From assembly GCA_015075725.1 (NCBI GenBank), contig JABTTV010000001.1:620001-684000 (forward strand): a DNA stretch of 64,000 nucleotides, given 5' to 3'. The notes beneath the pieces are model-generated. The model was not told the DNA's origin. It did no database searches and saw nothing but the letters and a program-made list of their open reading frames with translations. A program made the translations under genes and the position numbers. The first letter of the stretch is position 1; every line of letters begins with the position of its first letter. Of the stretch, positions 6,330 through 16,356 are shown one piece after another. This DNA is from Anaerolineales bacterium (GTDB taxonomy: Bacteria; Chloroflexota; Anaerolineae; Anaerolineales; Villigracilaceae).

Positions 6330-8159
6330 TTAGTAGCCGCGCGAGCCGGGTTCCTTGGAGGGCGACCACTGCGACCACTTGTCGGTCGAGGGATGCAGGG
6401 TGATGCCGTAGATGTCACCTCCGCCCTGCCACCATGTCGAGTAGATGTTCGGGTCGCCTTCCCGGTTCGATGTGAACGATACATCCGTTCCGCCGCAGTT
6501 CCATGTTGGGGCAGAGTCCACACCGCCGAAGGTTGTCAACTGATATTCCTTATTCGTCGTCAGGTCGAAGGTAAAGATGTCCGTATTATCTCCAACCGTC
6601 ACCTGATAAGCGATGCGGTTGCCTTCAGGAGACCAGGTGGCATTCCCGGCATCCCCGCCTATCGAGATCTGTTTGAAGTTTTCGCCTTTTATGTCCGAGA
6701 CGTACAGGTCCCATGTGCCGCTGACATTGATGAAGAACGCCAGTTGTTTTCCATTTGGCGACCAACTCGGGAAAAGAACGTCCGTAGAGAACGAGGTCAC
6801 CTGGTACTCCTGCCCGGTCGAAATATCGTAGATGTAGACATTCCACGACCCGGTGCGGTTCGACTGGAAAGTGATCCAATTCTCGTCCGGAGAGTAGAAT
6901 GGATTGACATCATTGCCGGTATCATCCGTCAACTGCACTTCCTCGCCGGTATCCTTGTTCAAAAGGAATATATCCCAATTCCCGGTGCGATTGCTTTGAT
7001 ACACCACGGTTTGGCTGTTCGGTCCGAACATCGCGTTGATGTTATCGGAATTCGTATTCGTCAGTCGACTGGCAGATTGTCCATTGCTGTCCACCAGGTA
7101 TAGTTCGACATTCCCATCACGGTCGCTCTGGAATACCACCCATTCATCGTTGGGCGAACGGCTCGGGCGCGAGTCCATCGTGCCTCCGTTGCTCAAATTG
7201 ATCGCTTCCAGACCATCGGGTCCTTCAATGCCATCCAGACGGAAAACATCCAGATTTCCCGTGCGGAACGAATGGAACAAAATCCAGTTCGGGCAGGCGG
7301 CGATGCCGTTTTCATCCACTTTCACCTCGGGGGCTGCTTTCACTTCCACGATCGGGGGAACAGGAAGGATCGGGTCAAGAACCACAGGTGGATTGTTCGT
7401 GCCGCCTGGGTTACCAGTTCCTCCAGGTGCGCCAGGGTTACCCGGGTTGCTAGGATTACCAGGATTACCTGAGTTGGGAGGCCTGTTTCCACCAGAGCCG
7501 AGCACATCCTTTGGCGTACAAACCGGATCCACCTCGCCTTGAGCTGCGCGACAATTTGCATGAAGGCTTCCATTTACCGGGTTGCCTTTGCCATGATCGC
7601 CTTGCCCGCAGGGAAGTTGTCCTGCATCCAAACAAGGATCTGAAGAATCTTGTTTGGAGCCGCGAACAACCACACCGTCAGGATTCTGGACTGATGGATC
7701 GCCGGTTCCCGGGTCGCTCGGTCCGCCGCCTTGATTTTGACCGCCGCCACCACCGGAGTTACCCCCACCCTGACTACCTTGGTTACCGCCGCCAGAGTTT
7801 CCACCGCCCCCACCACCAGAGTTACTACTACCTCCGCCCCCGCCACCGGAGTTACCACCGCCACCCCCACCTCCGCCACCGGAGTTACCACCGCCCCCGC
7901 CTCCGGAATTTCCACCGCCACCTCCGCCACCGGAGTTATCACCGCCTCCACCTCCGGAATTTCCACCGCCCCCCCCACCTCCGCCGCCGCCAGAATTACC
8001 ACCGCCTTGGCCGTTGTTACCGTCATTGCCGCCCCCGCCTGCTCCACCTTCAAGACCTTGTGAAGGGGCGCACGCAGAAAATAGCAATGACAATATTGTC
8101 AGCATTGCCACCAGGGTAAACAGCCCCTTCTCTCGTCGTTTGTTACGTATCGCGTTCAT
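6330..8159 (-). CDS. Gly-rich PD40 beta-propeller lipoprotein
   Basis: 609 residues. A signal peptide ends in the lipobox 'LLFSAC', so it should be anchored to the membrane. It is followed by about 100 residues made almost only of Gly, Ser and Asn (GGGGGGNSGGGG-type repeats), then Pro/Gly/Asn-rich stretches (NPGNPSNPGNPGAPGG), then a C-terminal propeller of about seven PD40 blades (FHSFRTGNLDVFRLD, FQSDRDGNVELYLVD, YQSNRTGNWDIFLLN, FQSNRTGSWNVYIYD and so on). The Gly-rich part is likely a flexible stalk presenting the propeller at the cell surface. ATG 8159 is chosen because the AAGGAG site is seven bases upstream; the earlier ATG sits directly on that site. An ECF sigma factor and its partner are encoded just upstream. 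Confidence 0.85.
   Translation of the reverse strand: MNAIRNKRREKGLFTLVAMLTILSLLFSACAPSQGLEGGAGGGGNDGNNGQGGGNSGGGGGGGGGGNSGGGGGDNSGGGGGGGNSGGGGGGNSGGGGGGGGGNSGGGGGGSSNSGGGGGGNSGGGNQGSQGGGNSGGGGGQNQGGGPSDPGTGDPSVQNPDGVVVRGSKQDSSDPCLDAGQLPCGQGDHGKGNPVNGSLHANCRAAQGEVDPVCTPKDVLGSGGNRPPNSGNPGNPSNPGNPGAPGGTGNPGGTNNPPVVLDPILPVPPIVEVKAAPEVKVDENGIAACPNWILFHSFRTGNLDVFRLDGIEGPDGLEAINLSNGGTMDSRPSRSPNDEWVVFQSDRDGNVELYLVDSNGQSASRLTNTNSDNINAMFGPNSQTVVYQSNRTGNWDIFLLNKDTGEEVQLTDDTGNDVNPFYSPDENWITFQSNRTGSWNVYIYDISTGQEYQVTSFSTDVLFPSWSPNGKQLAFFINVSGTWDLYVSDIKGENFKQISIGGDAGNATWSPEGNRIAYQVTVGDNTDIFTFDLTTNKEYQLTTFGGVDSAPTWNCGGTDVSFTSNREGDPNIYSTWWQGGGDIYGITLHPSTDKWSQWSPSKEPGSRGY
7735..8045. repeat. Low-complexity Gly/Ser/Asn-coding repeat tract
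   Basis: On the plus strand, tandem CCACCGCC- and GGAGTTACC-type units encode the Gly-rich stalk of the lipoprotein. Units of about 18-45 bases are imperfectly repeated, so length variation by slippage is expected. Confidence 0.8.
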
Positions 8160-8356
8160 GATCATCTCCTTTTTAAAATTAACTGTCGTTCTTTTATACC
8201 AATTAAATCCGCTGGTAACCTTTCAATTTGCATACGTTTTGCGCAAAGCGCCAACGCCTGCGGATTCAGGAAAAGCCGATGCTTCTTAAAATATTATGTT
8301 GTTCAATACAGGTAGTTTGGGTCGAACTTCCTCAGCATTACTACCCCCTTCTAATC

Positions 8357-8821
8357 CTACTTATTGCGCGAGATCCAGTACACAGCAAGAAGCACCAAAA
8401 CCAGACCTGCCGCGATATAGAAGTTGCTGCTGGTTATCGCCGATCCCGAAACGGAAGAACCGGGAATTTGAATGAAAGGCAGAGCGACAACAGCCAATAT
8501 CAACACAGAGACGACTGCCAGGAGCAATCCGGCTTGGGGATTGGCATGAAAATCAAAAATCCGCTTCCAAAAGGACGGCTTTACTGCTTGTGTCTCTTCC
8601 CTGCTCACACGGTTTTTAAAGCGCACCAGCATCTGCTTTGCTTTCGCGTCTCTCTGTGAATCAGGGGGAAAAGCATGAGTTAAACGGAGCACTGTCTGCT
8701 CAAGGTGCAGCAATTCCTCGTCAGAAGCGGAGGCTATGGGGGCTGTTTTGCCACCGAGCAGGCGGTCGGTAAAATCTGCAAGCTTGGAGTCTTTTTCGGT
8801 GTATTGAGTCTCTTGATCCAT
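8357..8821 (-). CDS. Membrane protein paired with ECF sigma factor (candidate anti-sigma)
   Basis: 154 residues: a soluble acidic/helical N-terminal half, then two hydrophobic segments (about residues 97-117 and 136-151) near the C-terminus. The gene begins two bases after the sigma-factor stop, with a GGAG site inside the sigma-gene end, so the two are translated together. This place and topology are typical of anti-sigma factors, but no zinc-finger motif (HxxxCxxC) is seen. Function is therefore inferred from position. Confidence 0.6.
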   Translation of the reverse strand: MDQETQYTEKDSKLADFTDRLLGGKTAPIASASDEELLHLEQTVLRLTHAFPPDSQRDAKAKQMLVRFKNRVSREETQAVKPSFWKRIFDFHANPQAGLLLAVVSVLILAVVALPFIQIPGSSVSGSAITSSNFYIAAGLVLVLLAVYWISRNK

Positions 8822-8823
8822 GG

Positions 8824-9375
8824 TTAAGTCTCCAGATGAGTGCGAAGAGCGGAAACTGCCCGCCGAAAAAGGGATTTGACCGCTTCAAGATTCTGCCCGG
8901 TGTGGTCGGCAATTTCATTGAACTGCATTTCTTCGGCAAATCGGAGCAACAGGACCTCGCGATAGCTTTCAGGCAGGTTCTGAAGCGCTCTTTGGAGGAA
9001 GATCCGCTCCTCCAGGGATTGCGAAGTGCTTCCCGTCGTCTGAGCGATGGCTTCCGTAAGCGGCGCGAGCCGGGGTTCCTGTTTGCGGGCGCGCCTGCGG
9101 TAGTACTCAGCCACTTTATGGTTGGTCAACGTGCGAAGCCAGGTTCCAAATTTGGCATCCCCACGGAAGGAGGCAAGGGATTTCATTGCGGCGAGAAATA
9201 TCTCCTGAGTGACGTCCTCCACGTCGTTTTCCGGGACCACGTATCGCACCCGGTTGTAGACCCGGGGGAGGTGGCGGAGGTAAAGGACATCGAACGCCTC
9301 AGTGTTTCCATCCCTAAAGTTTTGGATGAGAAACTCGTCGCTGAGGTCATGGGGGGGAGTCTTGTTATTTTGCAT
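8824..9375 (-). CDS. ECF-type RNA polymerase sigma factor
   Basis: About 183 residues with sigma-70 region 2 (FDVLYLRHLPRVYNRVRY, 'DVEDVTQEIFLAAMKSLASFRGDAKFGTWLRTLTNHKVAEYYRR') and region 4 (LPESYREVLLLRFAEEMQFNEIADHTGQNLEAVKSLFRRAVSALR), joined by a short linker without region 3, as in ECF sigma factors. It directs polymerase to a small regulon, probably controlled by the membrane protein encoded next to it and possibly including the downstream propeller lipoprotein. The ATG start is a best guess: no clear ribosome site is seen, and a TTG eight codons upstream is possible. Confidence 0.88.
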   Translation of the reverse strand: MQNNKTPPHDLSDEFLIQNFRDGNTEAFDVLYLRHLPRVYNRVRYVVPENDVEDVTQEIFLAAMKSLASFRGDAKFGTWLRTLTNHKVAEYYRRRARKQEPRLAPLTEAIAQTTGSTSQSLEERIFLQRALQNLPESYREVLLLRFAEEMQFNEIADHTGQNLEAVKSLFRRAVSALRTHLET

Positions 9376-9546
9376 ATATTCAGTCGTCACGGACGTCAAA
9401 AATGGGTCGCCCAGTTCTGCATTTTCAGCAATTACTATAACATAATCAAGGCGGAATTGCGGGATTTTATTTTCAATGCAGTTAGGCTATAATAACCGCT
9501 GGCAACTTTAGGTTTGACAAGACTATCATAAATTTGGAGATGGCAC

Positions 9547-10305
9547 ATGTCCAAAATCATTTCAGTTCATTCCTTTCGCGGAGGGACGGGTAAATCGAAC
9601 ACAACCGCGAACATTGCAGCGCTTCTGGCAATGGACGGCGCGCGCGTTGGCGTGGTGGATACCGATATCGCCTCCCCCGGCATCCACGTTCTGTTCAACC
9701 TCGACGAAGCGGACATGGAACACTCTCTGAACGACTACCTGTGGGGCAAGTGCACCATCGAAGAGGCGGCTCAAGACGTGTCCGGACATATCGGAGCGGA
9801 GGTCAAAGGGCAGATTTTCCTGATCCCCGCCAGCATCAAAGCGGGCGAGATCGCCCGTATCCTGCGCGAAGGATATGATGTGGGGTTGTTGAACGATGGC
9901 TTCCGCGATGTGATCGAAAAGTTGAAACTGGACTATTTGTTGATCGACACGCATCCCGGTCTGAACGAAGAGACACTGCTCTCCATCGCCATCTCGAACA
10001 CGTTGATCATCATCATGCGCCCCGATCAGCAGGATTACCAGGGCACCGCTGTGACCGTGGACGTCGCCAAAAAACTGGATGTCCCAAAATTGCTGATCCT
10101 CGTGAACAAGACCCCCAGCAACCTCGATTTCGAGGAAGTGCGCAACCGCGTGGAACAGACCTATGAAGCGAAAGTTGGAGCGATCCTGCCGCACTCGGAT
10201 GAAATGATGATGCTCGCAAGTTCCGGGCTTTTTACCATTCAATTCCCGGAACACACTGTGACCAAGGGTTTGCGCAATCTGGTGGAACAGCTGAAAGCCG
10301 GTTGA
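9547..10305 (+). CDS. MinD/ParA-like P-loop ATPase (copy 2)
   Basis: 252 residues, a clear paralogue of the ATPase at 3.6-4.4 kb, with the same deviant Walker A (FRGGTGKSNTT), 'VVDTDIASPGIHVLF' and 'LDYLLIDTHPGLNEETLL'. No C-terminal amphipathic membrane helix of the MinD type is obvious. A GGAG site precedes the ATG, and a TATAAT box lies about 60 bases upstream. A small protein follows 22 bases downstream, mirroring part of the first cassette but without the PrsW-like and cyclic-nucleotide partners. The two copies probably do related positioning or regulatory work; the cargo is unknown. Confidence 0.85.
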   Translation: MSKIISVHSFRGGTGKSNTTANIAALLAMDGARVGVVDTDIASPGIHVLFNLDEADMEHSLNDYLWGKCTIEEAAQDVSGHIGAEVKGQIFLIPASIKAGEIARILREGYDVGLLNDGFRDVIEKLKLDYLLIDTHPGLNEETLLSIAISNTLIIIMRPDQQDYQGTAVTVDVAKKLDVPKLLILVNKTPSNLDFEEVRNRVEQTYEAKVGAILPHSDEMMMLASSGLFTIQFPEHTVTKGLRNLVEQLKAG

Positions 10306-10327
10306 TGTCCACCTGAAAGAAGGCTTT

Positions 10328-12743
<2,416 letters not shown>

Positions 12744-12762
12744 AGGGAAAAAGGAATGAGAT

Positions 12763-12794
12763 GTCACCCGACGTTCGATGGAGCGTTGGGTGAC
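12763..12794. repeat. Hairpin downstream of ligA
   Basis: Inverted repeat GTCACCCGACG / CGTTGGGTGAC with one G-T pair. It lacks a T-tract, so it is either a weak terminator or a small palindromic repeat. Confidence 0.45.
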
Positions 12795-12876
12795 GTTCGA
12801 GTCCGCGCAGCACACCAAACTAGACAGAAACCACCCCCTCGGCTAAACTTGCGCCATCTTTTTCGGAGGCATTTTC

Positions 12877-14088
12877 ATGGATTTTCACAGCGTAGAGAAC
12901 AACAGCACCCGCCGCATTGCCGCCCTCAAACAACGCGTGGACGAGGTCAGGAAACACGGTTACTACTTCTACAACCAGGCGGTGGAGGATATGCTGCCCA
13001 ACGCGAAGGTGCGCGTAAATGGCCGAATCATGGGGATGTACGCCTCCTACTCTTATTTGGGGCTGGTCGGTCACCCGCGCATCAACGAAGCCGCCAAACG
13101 CGCCGTGGACAAATTCGGCACAGGCACGAACGGGGTCCGCACGCTGGCAGGCACGCTCACCATCCATAACGAACTAGAAGAGACCATTGCCGATTTCAAA
13201 CATGCGGAAGCCGCCGTTACTTATTCCTCCGGTTATGTGACCAACCTGACAACCATCTCCACCATGCTGGGGCGCGGCGATTACGTCTTCTCGGACAAGA
13301 TCAATCACGCCTCCATCGTCGACGGGTGTTTGATGTCCGGCGCGGAATTCCGCCGTTTCAAACACAACGACATGGTTCACCTGGAGGGATTGCTCAAGAA
13401 CGCGCCGCCCGAAGTGTCCAAACTCATCATCGCTGATTCGGTCTTCAGCATGGACGGCGACATCATCGACCTGCCCAGGATCGTGGAACTCAGCCGCAAA
13501 TACAACGCATGGCTGATGATCGACGAAGCGCACTCCATCGGGGTGCTCGGCAAGACCGGGCGCGGCATCGAAGAGCACTTCGGCATGGACGAAGTCATCG
13601 ATATCAAGATGGGCACGCTCAGCAAGACCATCCCTTCGGTGGGCGGATACGTGGCCGGAAAAAAGGAATTGATCGACTTCCTGCGCCACGGAAGCCGCGC
13701 CTACATCTTCTCTGCGGCTCTGCCCCCGGCTCAAGCCGCCGCCGCAAACGAAGCCTTTAAAGTCATCCTCGACGAACCCGAACGGATCGAACGCCTGAAC
13801 GCCAACACCAAACAATTCATCGGCGGGTTGAAAAGCATGGGGTTCAACACCCTGCTGACCGAGACCGCCATTGTCCCCGTGCTGTGCGGCACGGACGAAA
13901 AAGCATTCGAACTGACCAAGCGCTGTCAGGAAAACGACATTTTCGTCCTTCCCGTCGTCTCGCCAGCCGTGCAGGAAGGCATGTCGCGCTTACGGGCGAC
14001 AGTCACTGCCGCGCACGATCCCGCCGACATTGAACACGCGATGGAAGTGATCTATCAGGCGGGCAAAGAGATGGGGATGGTGAAATAA
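12877..14088 (+). CDS. Alpha-oxoamine synthase family PLP enzyme
   Basis: 403 residues of PLP fold type I, related to 2-amino-3-ketobutyrate CoA ligase, 8-amino-7-oxononanoate synthase and serine palmitoyltransferase, which condense an amino acid with an acyl-CoA and release CO2. Seen: 'GTGTNGVRTLAGTLTIHNELEETIADF', the PLP-binding 'DEAHSIGVLG' and the Schiff-base lysine in 'GTLSKTIPSVGGYVAG'. The 'SKTIPSVGG' form is closer to serine-palmitoyltransferase-like members than to Kbl. No acyl-carrier, biotin or threonine dehydrogenase gene is adjacent, so the substrate stays open. A CGGAGG site precedes the ATG. A single-gene unit with its own terminator. Confidence 0.85.
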   Translation: MDFHSVENNSTRRIAALKQRVDEVRKHGYYFYNQAVEDMLPNAKVRVNGRIMGMYASYSYLGLVGHPRINEAAKRAVDKFGTGTNGVRTLAGTLTIHNELEETIADFKHAEAAVTYSSGYVTNLTTISTMLGRGDYVFSDKINHASIVDGCLMSGAEFRRFKHNDMVHLEGLLKNAPPEVSKLIIADSVFSMDGDIIDLPRIVELSRKYNAWLMIDEAHSIGVLGKTGRGIEEHFGMDEVIDIKMGTLSKTIPSVGGYVAGKKELIDFLRHGSRAYIFSAALPPAQAAAANEAFKVILDEPERIERLNANTKQFIGGLKSMGFNTLLTETAIVPVLCGTDEKAFELTKRCQENDIFVLPVVSPAVQEGMSRLRATVTAAHDPADIEHAMEVIYQAGKEMGMVK

Positions 14089-14112
14089 GAGAGTTTGATG
14101 AATTAGAGATTG

Positions 14113-14147
14113 AAAATCGCTCATTGATGGAAATGGGCGATTTTTTT
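14113..14147 (+). terminator. Intrinsic terminator
   Basis: AAAATCGCTCAT / AATGGGCGATTTT hairpin with a long T-run, 25 bases after the oxoamine-synthase gene. The following 220 bases up to the site-2 protease hold nothing I can identify except a TACAAT box and an AAGGAG site near their end. Confidence 0.8.
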
Positions 14148-14372
14148 CGGCGAAATACAGACTCACCAGGCAGGCGGGTTCAGTATCTGGTTTCGGGTGG
14201 AGATTGCCAGCGGGGCCTGGTGCGATGGGCATTGTCTGGGCGGCGAGGCAGGTTTGAGCGGGGTTGGAGGCGCTTATCGAAGGGCATCCTGATAGAGATT
14301 GAAAGCAAATTTAAAACGATTTTCTAATAAAGCCCGTTTACAATGCCGTCCTGATGCATAAGGAGTAATATC

Positions 14373-15473
14373 ATGAAATGGCAATGGAAGTTGGGAACCT
14401 TCGCAGGTATTGATGTATTCATCCATGCGACCTTTCTTTTGTTGATCGGTTGGGTTGGATTTAGTCATTGGCTGGAAAATAACAATTGGCTGGATGTATT
14501 GAGCGGCATCGGGTTTATACTCGTGCTCTTTCTTTGTGTGCTATTGCACGAGTATGGGCACGCACTCACCGCCCGTAAATATGGAATCAAAACACGCGAC
14601 ATTACCCTCTATCCCATAGGCGGCGTGGCGCGTTTGGAACGAATGCCCGAAAAACCGATCGAGGAATTGTGGGTTGCCCTGATGGGACCGGCGGTGAATG
14701 TGGTCATAGCGGCGGGATTGTTCGCGCTTCTTTTCCTGACCGGCGGCTTGGTGCCGCTGACCGAGCTTGGGGTGGCCTCGGGAAGTTTTCTTGAACGGGT
14801 GATGGTGGTGAATATTTCACTTGTTCTGTTCAATCTCATTCCCGCCTTCCCCATGGACGGCGGACGCGTGCTGCGGGCTTTGCTTGCCATGCGCATGGAT
14901 TACGTCCGCGCAACGCAGGTGGCGGCCTCCATCGGGCAGGGATTGGCTCTCGTATTTGGGTTCGTCGGTTTATTTTCGAACCCCTTCCTGCTCTTTATCG
15001 CTTTCTTCGTATGGATCGGCGCATCGCAGGAAGCCAGCGCGGTCCAGATGAAGAACGTCATAAGCGGCATCCCTGTGGGGCGAGCCATGCTGACCGATTA
15101 CAAGAGTCTCTCGCCGCGCGACTCATTATCACGCATGGCGCAGTTGATCCTGGCGGGTTCCCAGCACGACTTCCCAGTCATTGACGATGACGGACGCATC
15201 CTGGGTGTGGTCACACGCGATGATTTCCTGGCTGCCCTCACCCAACACGGGCAAAACATTGCCGTCTCGGCGGTGATGCGAAGCAATCCACCGGAAGTGG
15301 ACTCTTACGACATGGTCGAAATGGCATTGATGAAGATCCAGGAATCGGGCTTTCCATCCCTGCCTGTCACCCACTCAGGCCAGTTGGTGGGCATCGTTAC
15401 TGCCGAGAACATCACCGAATATTTGATGATCCGAACCGCTTTGCAATCCTCGCGGATCCCCGTCACACCCTGA
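14373..15473 (+). CDS. Site-2 protease family zinc metalloprotease with CBS pair
   Basis: 366 residues. Six or so membrane segments in residues 1-225 contain the intramembrane zinc site: 'LLHEYGHA' (HExxH) and the third ligand in 'NLIPAFPMDGGR'. Residues about 230-355 form two CBS domains (VGRAMLTDYKSLSPRDSLSRMAQ; VSAVMRSNPPEVDSYDMVEMALMKI), which usually bind adenine nucleotides. Such SpoIVFB-like enzymes cut membrane proteins inside the bilayer, and the CBS pair suggests control by energy state. An AAGGAG site precedes the ATG. No anti-sigma substrate is encoded next to it; the ECF system at 9 kb is a possible but unproven client. Confidence 0.92.
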   Translation: MKWQWKLGTFAGIDVFIHATFLLLIGWVGFSHWLENNNWLDVLSGIGFILVLFLCVLLHEYGHALTARKYGIKTRDITLYPIGGVARLERMPEKPIEELWVALMGPAVNVVIAAGLFALLFLTGGLVPLTELGVASGSFLERVMVVNISLVLFNLIPAFPMDGGRVLRALLAMRMDYVRATQVAASIGQGLALVFGFVGLFSNPFLLFIAFFVWIGASQEASAVQMKNVISGIPVGRAMLTDYKSLSPRDSLSRMAQLILAGSQHDFPVIDDDGRILGVVTRDDFLAALTQHGQNIAVSAVMRSNPPEVDSYDMVEMALMKIQESGFPSLPVTHSGQLVGIVTAENITEYLMIRTALQSSRIPVTP

Positions 15474-15528
15474 TCGCACCAGACGGTTTAGATAAGAGGT
15501 TTCTAAACCACGAAATAATATTTTTCTG

Positions 15529-15534
15529 TATACT
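15529..15534 (+). promoter_or_regulatory. -10 box (TATACT) of the riboswitch-controlled operon
   Basis: TATACT about ten bases before the first paired element of the riboswitch. No convincing -35 element is seen. Confidence 0.45.
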
Positions 15535-15540
15535 CTCAGC

Positions 15541-15660
15541 ACTCCGATGGGGAGTAGCCGCCCAAATATGGGTAGCACAGTCGTCAATACGTGGCGCGAT
15601 GCGCCTCCGGCTGTTCTGAAAAGGCAAGACCATCGTCAATGTCTTGACGATGGTCTTTTT
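15541..15660 (+). promoter_or_regulatory. yybP-ykoY (Mn2+) riboswitch with overlapping terminator
   Basis: The leader contains the conserved yybP-ykoY blocks 'GGGGAGTAGCC', 'GTCGTCAATAC' and 'CCGGCTGTT' followed by 'AAGGCAAGACC'. P1 can form between CGATGG (15545-15550) and CCATCG (15630-15635). That same 3' strand is part of the left arm of a perfect 14-base terminator stem (15626-15639 with 15644-15657) followed by a T-run. The two structures exclude each other, so Mn2+ binding should stabilise P1, block the terminator and switch the DedA/P-type ATPase operon on. The class is assigned from remembered consensus. Confidence 0.8.
15626..15660 (+). terminator. Expression-platform terminator of the Mn2+ riboswitch
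   Basis: Stem AAGACCATCGTCAA / TTGACGATGGTCTT with a four-base loop and a T-tract. Its left arm overlaps the 3' strand of riboswitch helix P1. It lies 22 bases before the DedA start codon. Confidence 0.85.
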
Positions 15661-15681
15661 ATTTATCAATCGAGGTAACGA

Positions 15682-16356
15682 ATGTCAGACACAATCGAAT
15701 CGACGATACTTTCCACCTTGCAAACCATCTTCGACCAGTTCGGCTGGGCGGGCGTTTTCGCGTTGATGACGTTCGAGAACGCCACCGGCATCACTCCCAG
15801 CGAGATCATCCTCGCCTTTGCGGGGTGGATGTTGATCGAACGGCACGGTATTTCGCCAACGTTCATCCCTATCGCTGGAATTTACGCCGGGTTGGGCAGC
15901 GCCCTGGGAGCCTCCATCGCTTATTGGGTGGCGCGCCTCGGCGGCAGGCCGGTCGTGGACCGCTTCGCCCGCTATCTGAACATCGAACCCGAACTCATAA
16001 ATAAATCGGAAGATCAGATGCACCGCTGGGGTCCGGGGTTGGTATTGATCGGACGCTGCATACCGGGCATTCGCACATTGATCAGCATCCCCGCCGGGCT
16101 GGCGAAGATCCCGTTCGTCAAATTCTTCGCTGCCACTTTCATCGGCGCGTATGTTTGGTGTACACTATTCATAGGGGCGGGCTACATCCTCGGGCACGAG
16201 TGGATGCTGATCAGCCATTACATCAAGACACACCTCCCGCTGGTCTTTTCCCTCGGCATCCTTGCCATGCTTGCCTTTCTGGCATATCACTTCCGCAATA
16301 GGATAAAATCGTTGAGATGGTTCGCAATACTCAGGAACGTGAAATTCAACCAATGA
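15682..16356 (+). CDS. DedA family membrane protein
   Basis: 224 residues with five or six hydrophobic segments and the DedA signature 'GRCIPGIRTLISIPAGLAKI', plus the N-terminal 'FENATGITPSEIILAFAGW' re-entrant segment. DedA proteins are now linked to lipid-carrier recycling and membrane homeostasis. Here the gene is the first behind a probable Mn2+ riboswitch and overlaps the P-type ATPase gene by ATGA, which ties it to metal homeostasis. A GAGGT site precedes the ATG. Confidence 0.9.
   Translation: MSDTIESTILSTLQTIFDQFGWAGVFALMTFENATGITPSEIILAFAGWMLIERHGISPTFIPIAGIYAGLGSALGASIAYWVARLGGRPVVDRFARYLNIEPELINKSEDQMHRWGPGLVLIGRCIPGIRTLISIPAGLAKIPFVKFFAATFIGAYVWCTLFIGAGYILGHEWMLISHYIKTHLPLVFSLGILAMLAFLAYHFRNRIKSLRWFAILRNVKFNQ

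Noticed and set aside
7735..8045. Regularly repeated DNA, considered as a CRISPR-like array
   Set aside because: The units encode an uninterrupted Gly/Ser/Asn-rich protein segment, have no unique spacers and vary in length; it is coding low complexity.
14156..14340. Short open frame between the oxoamine synthase and the site-2 protease
   Set aside because: No ribosome site and biased composition; the stretch follows a terminator and looks non-coding.
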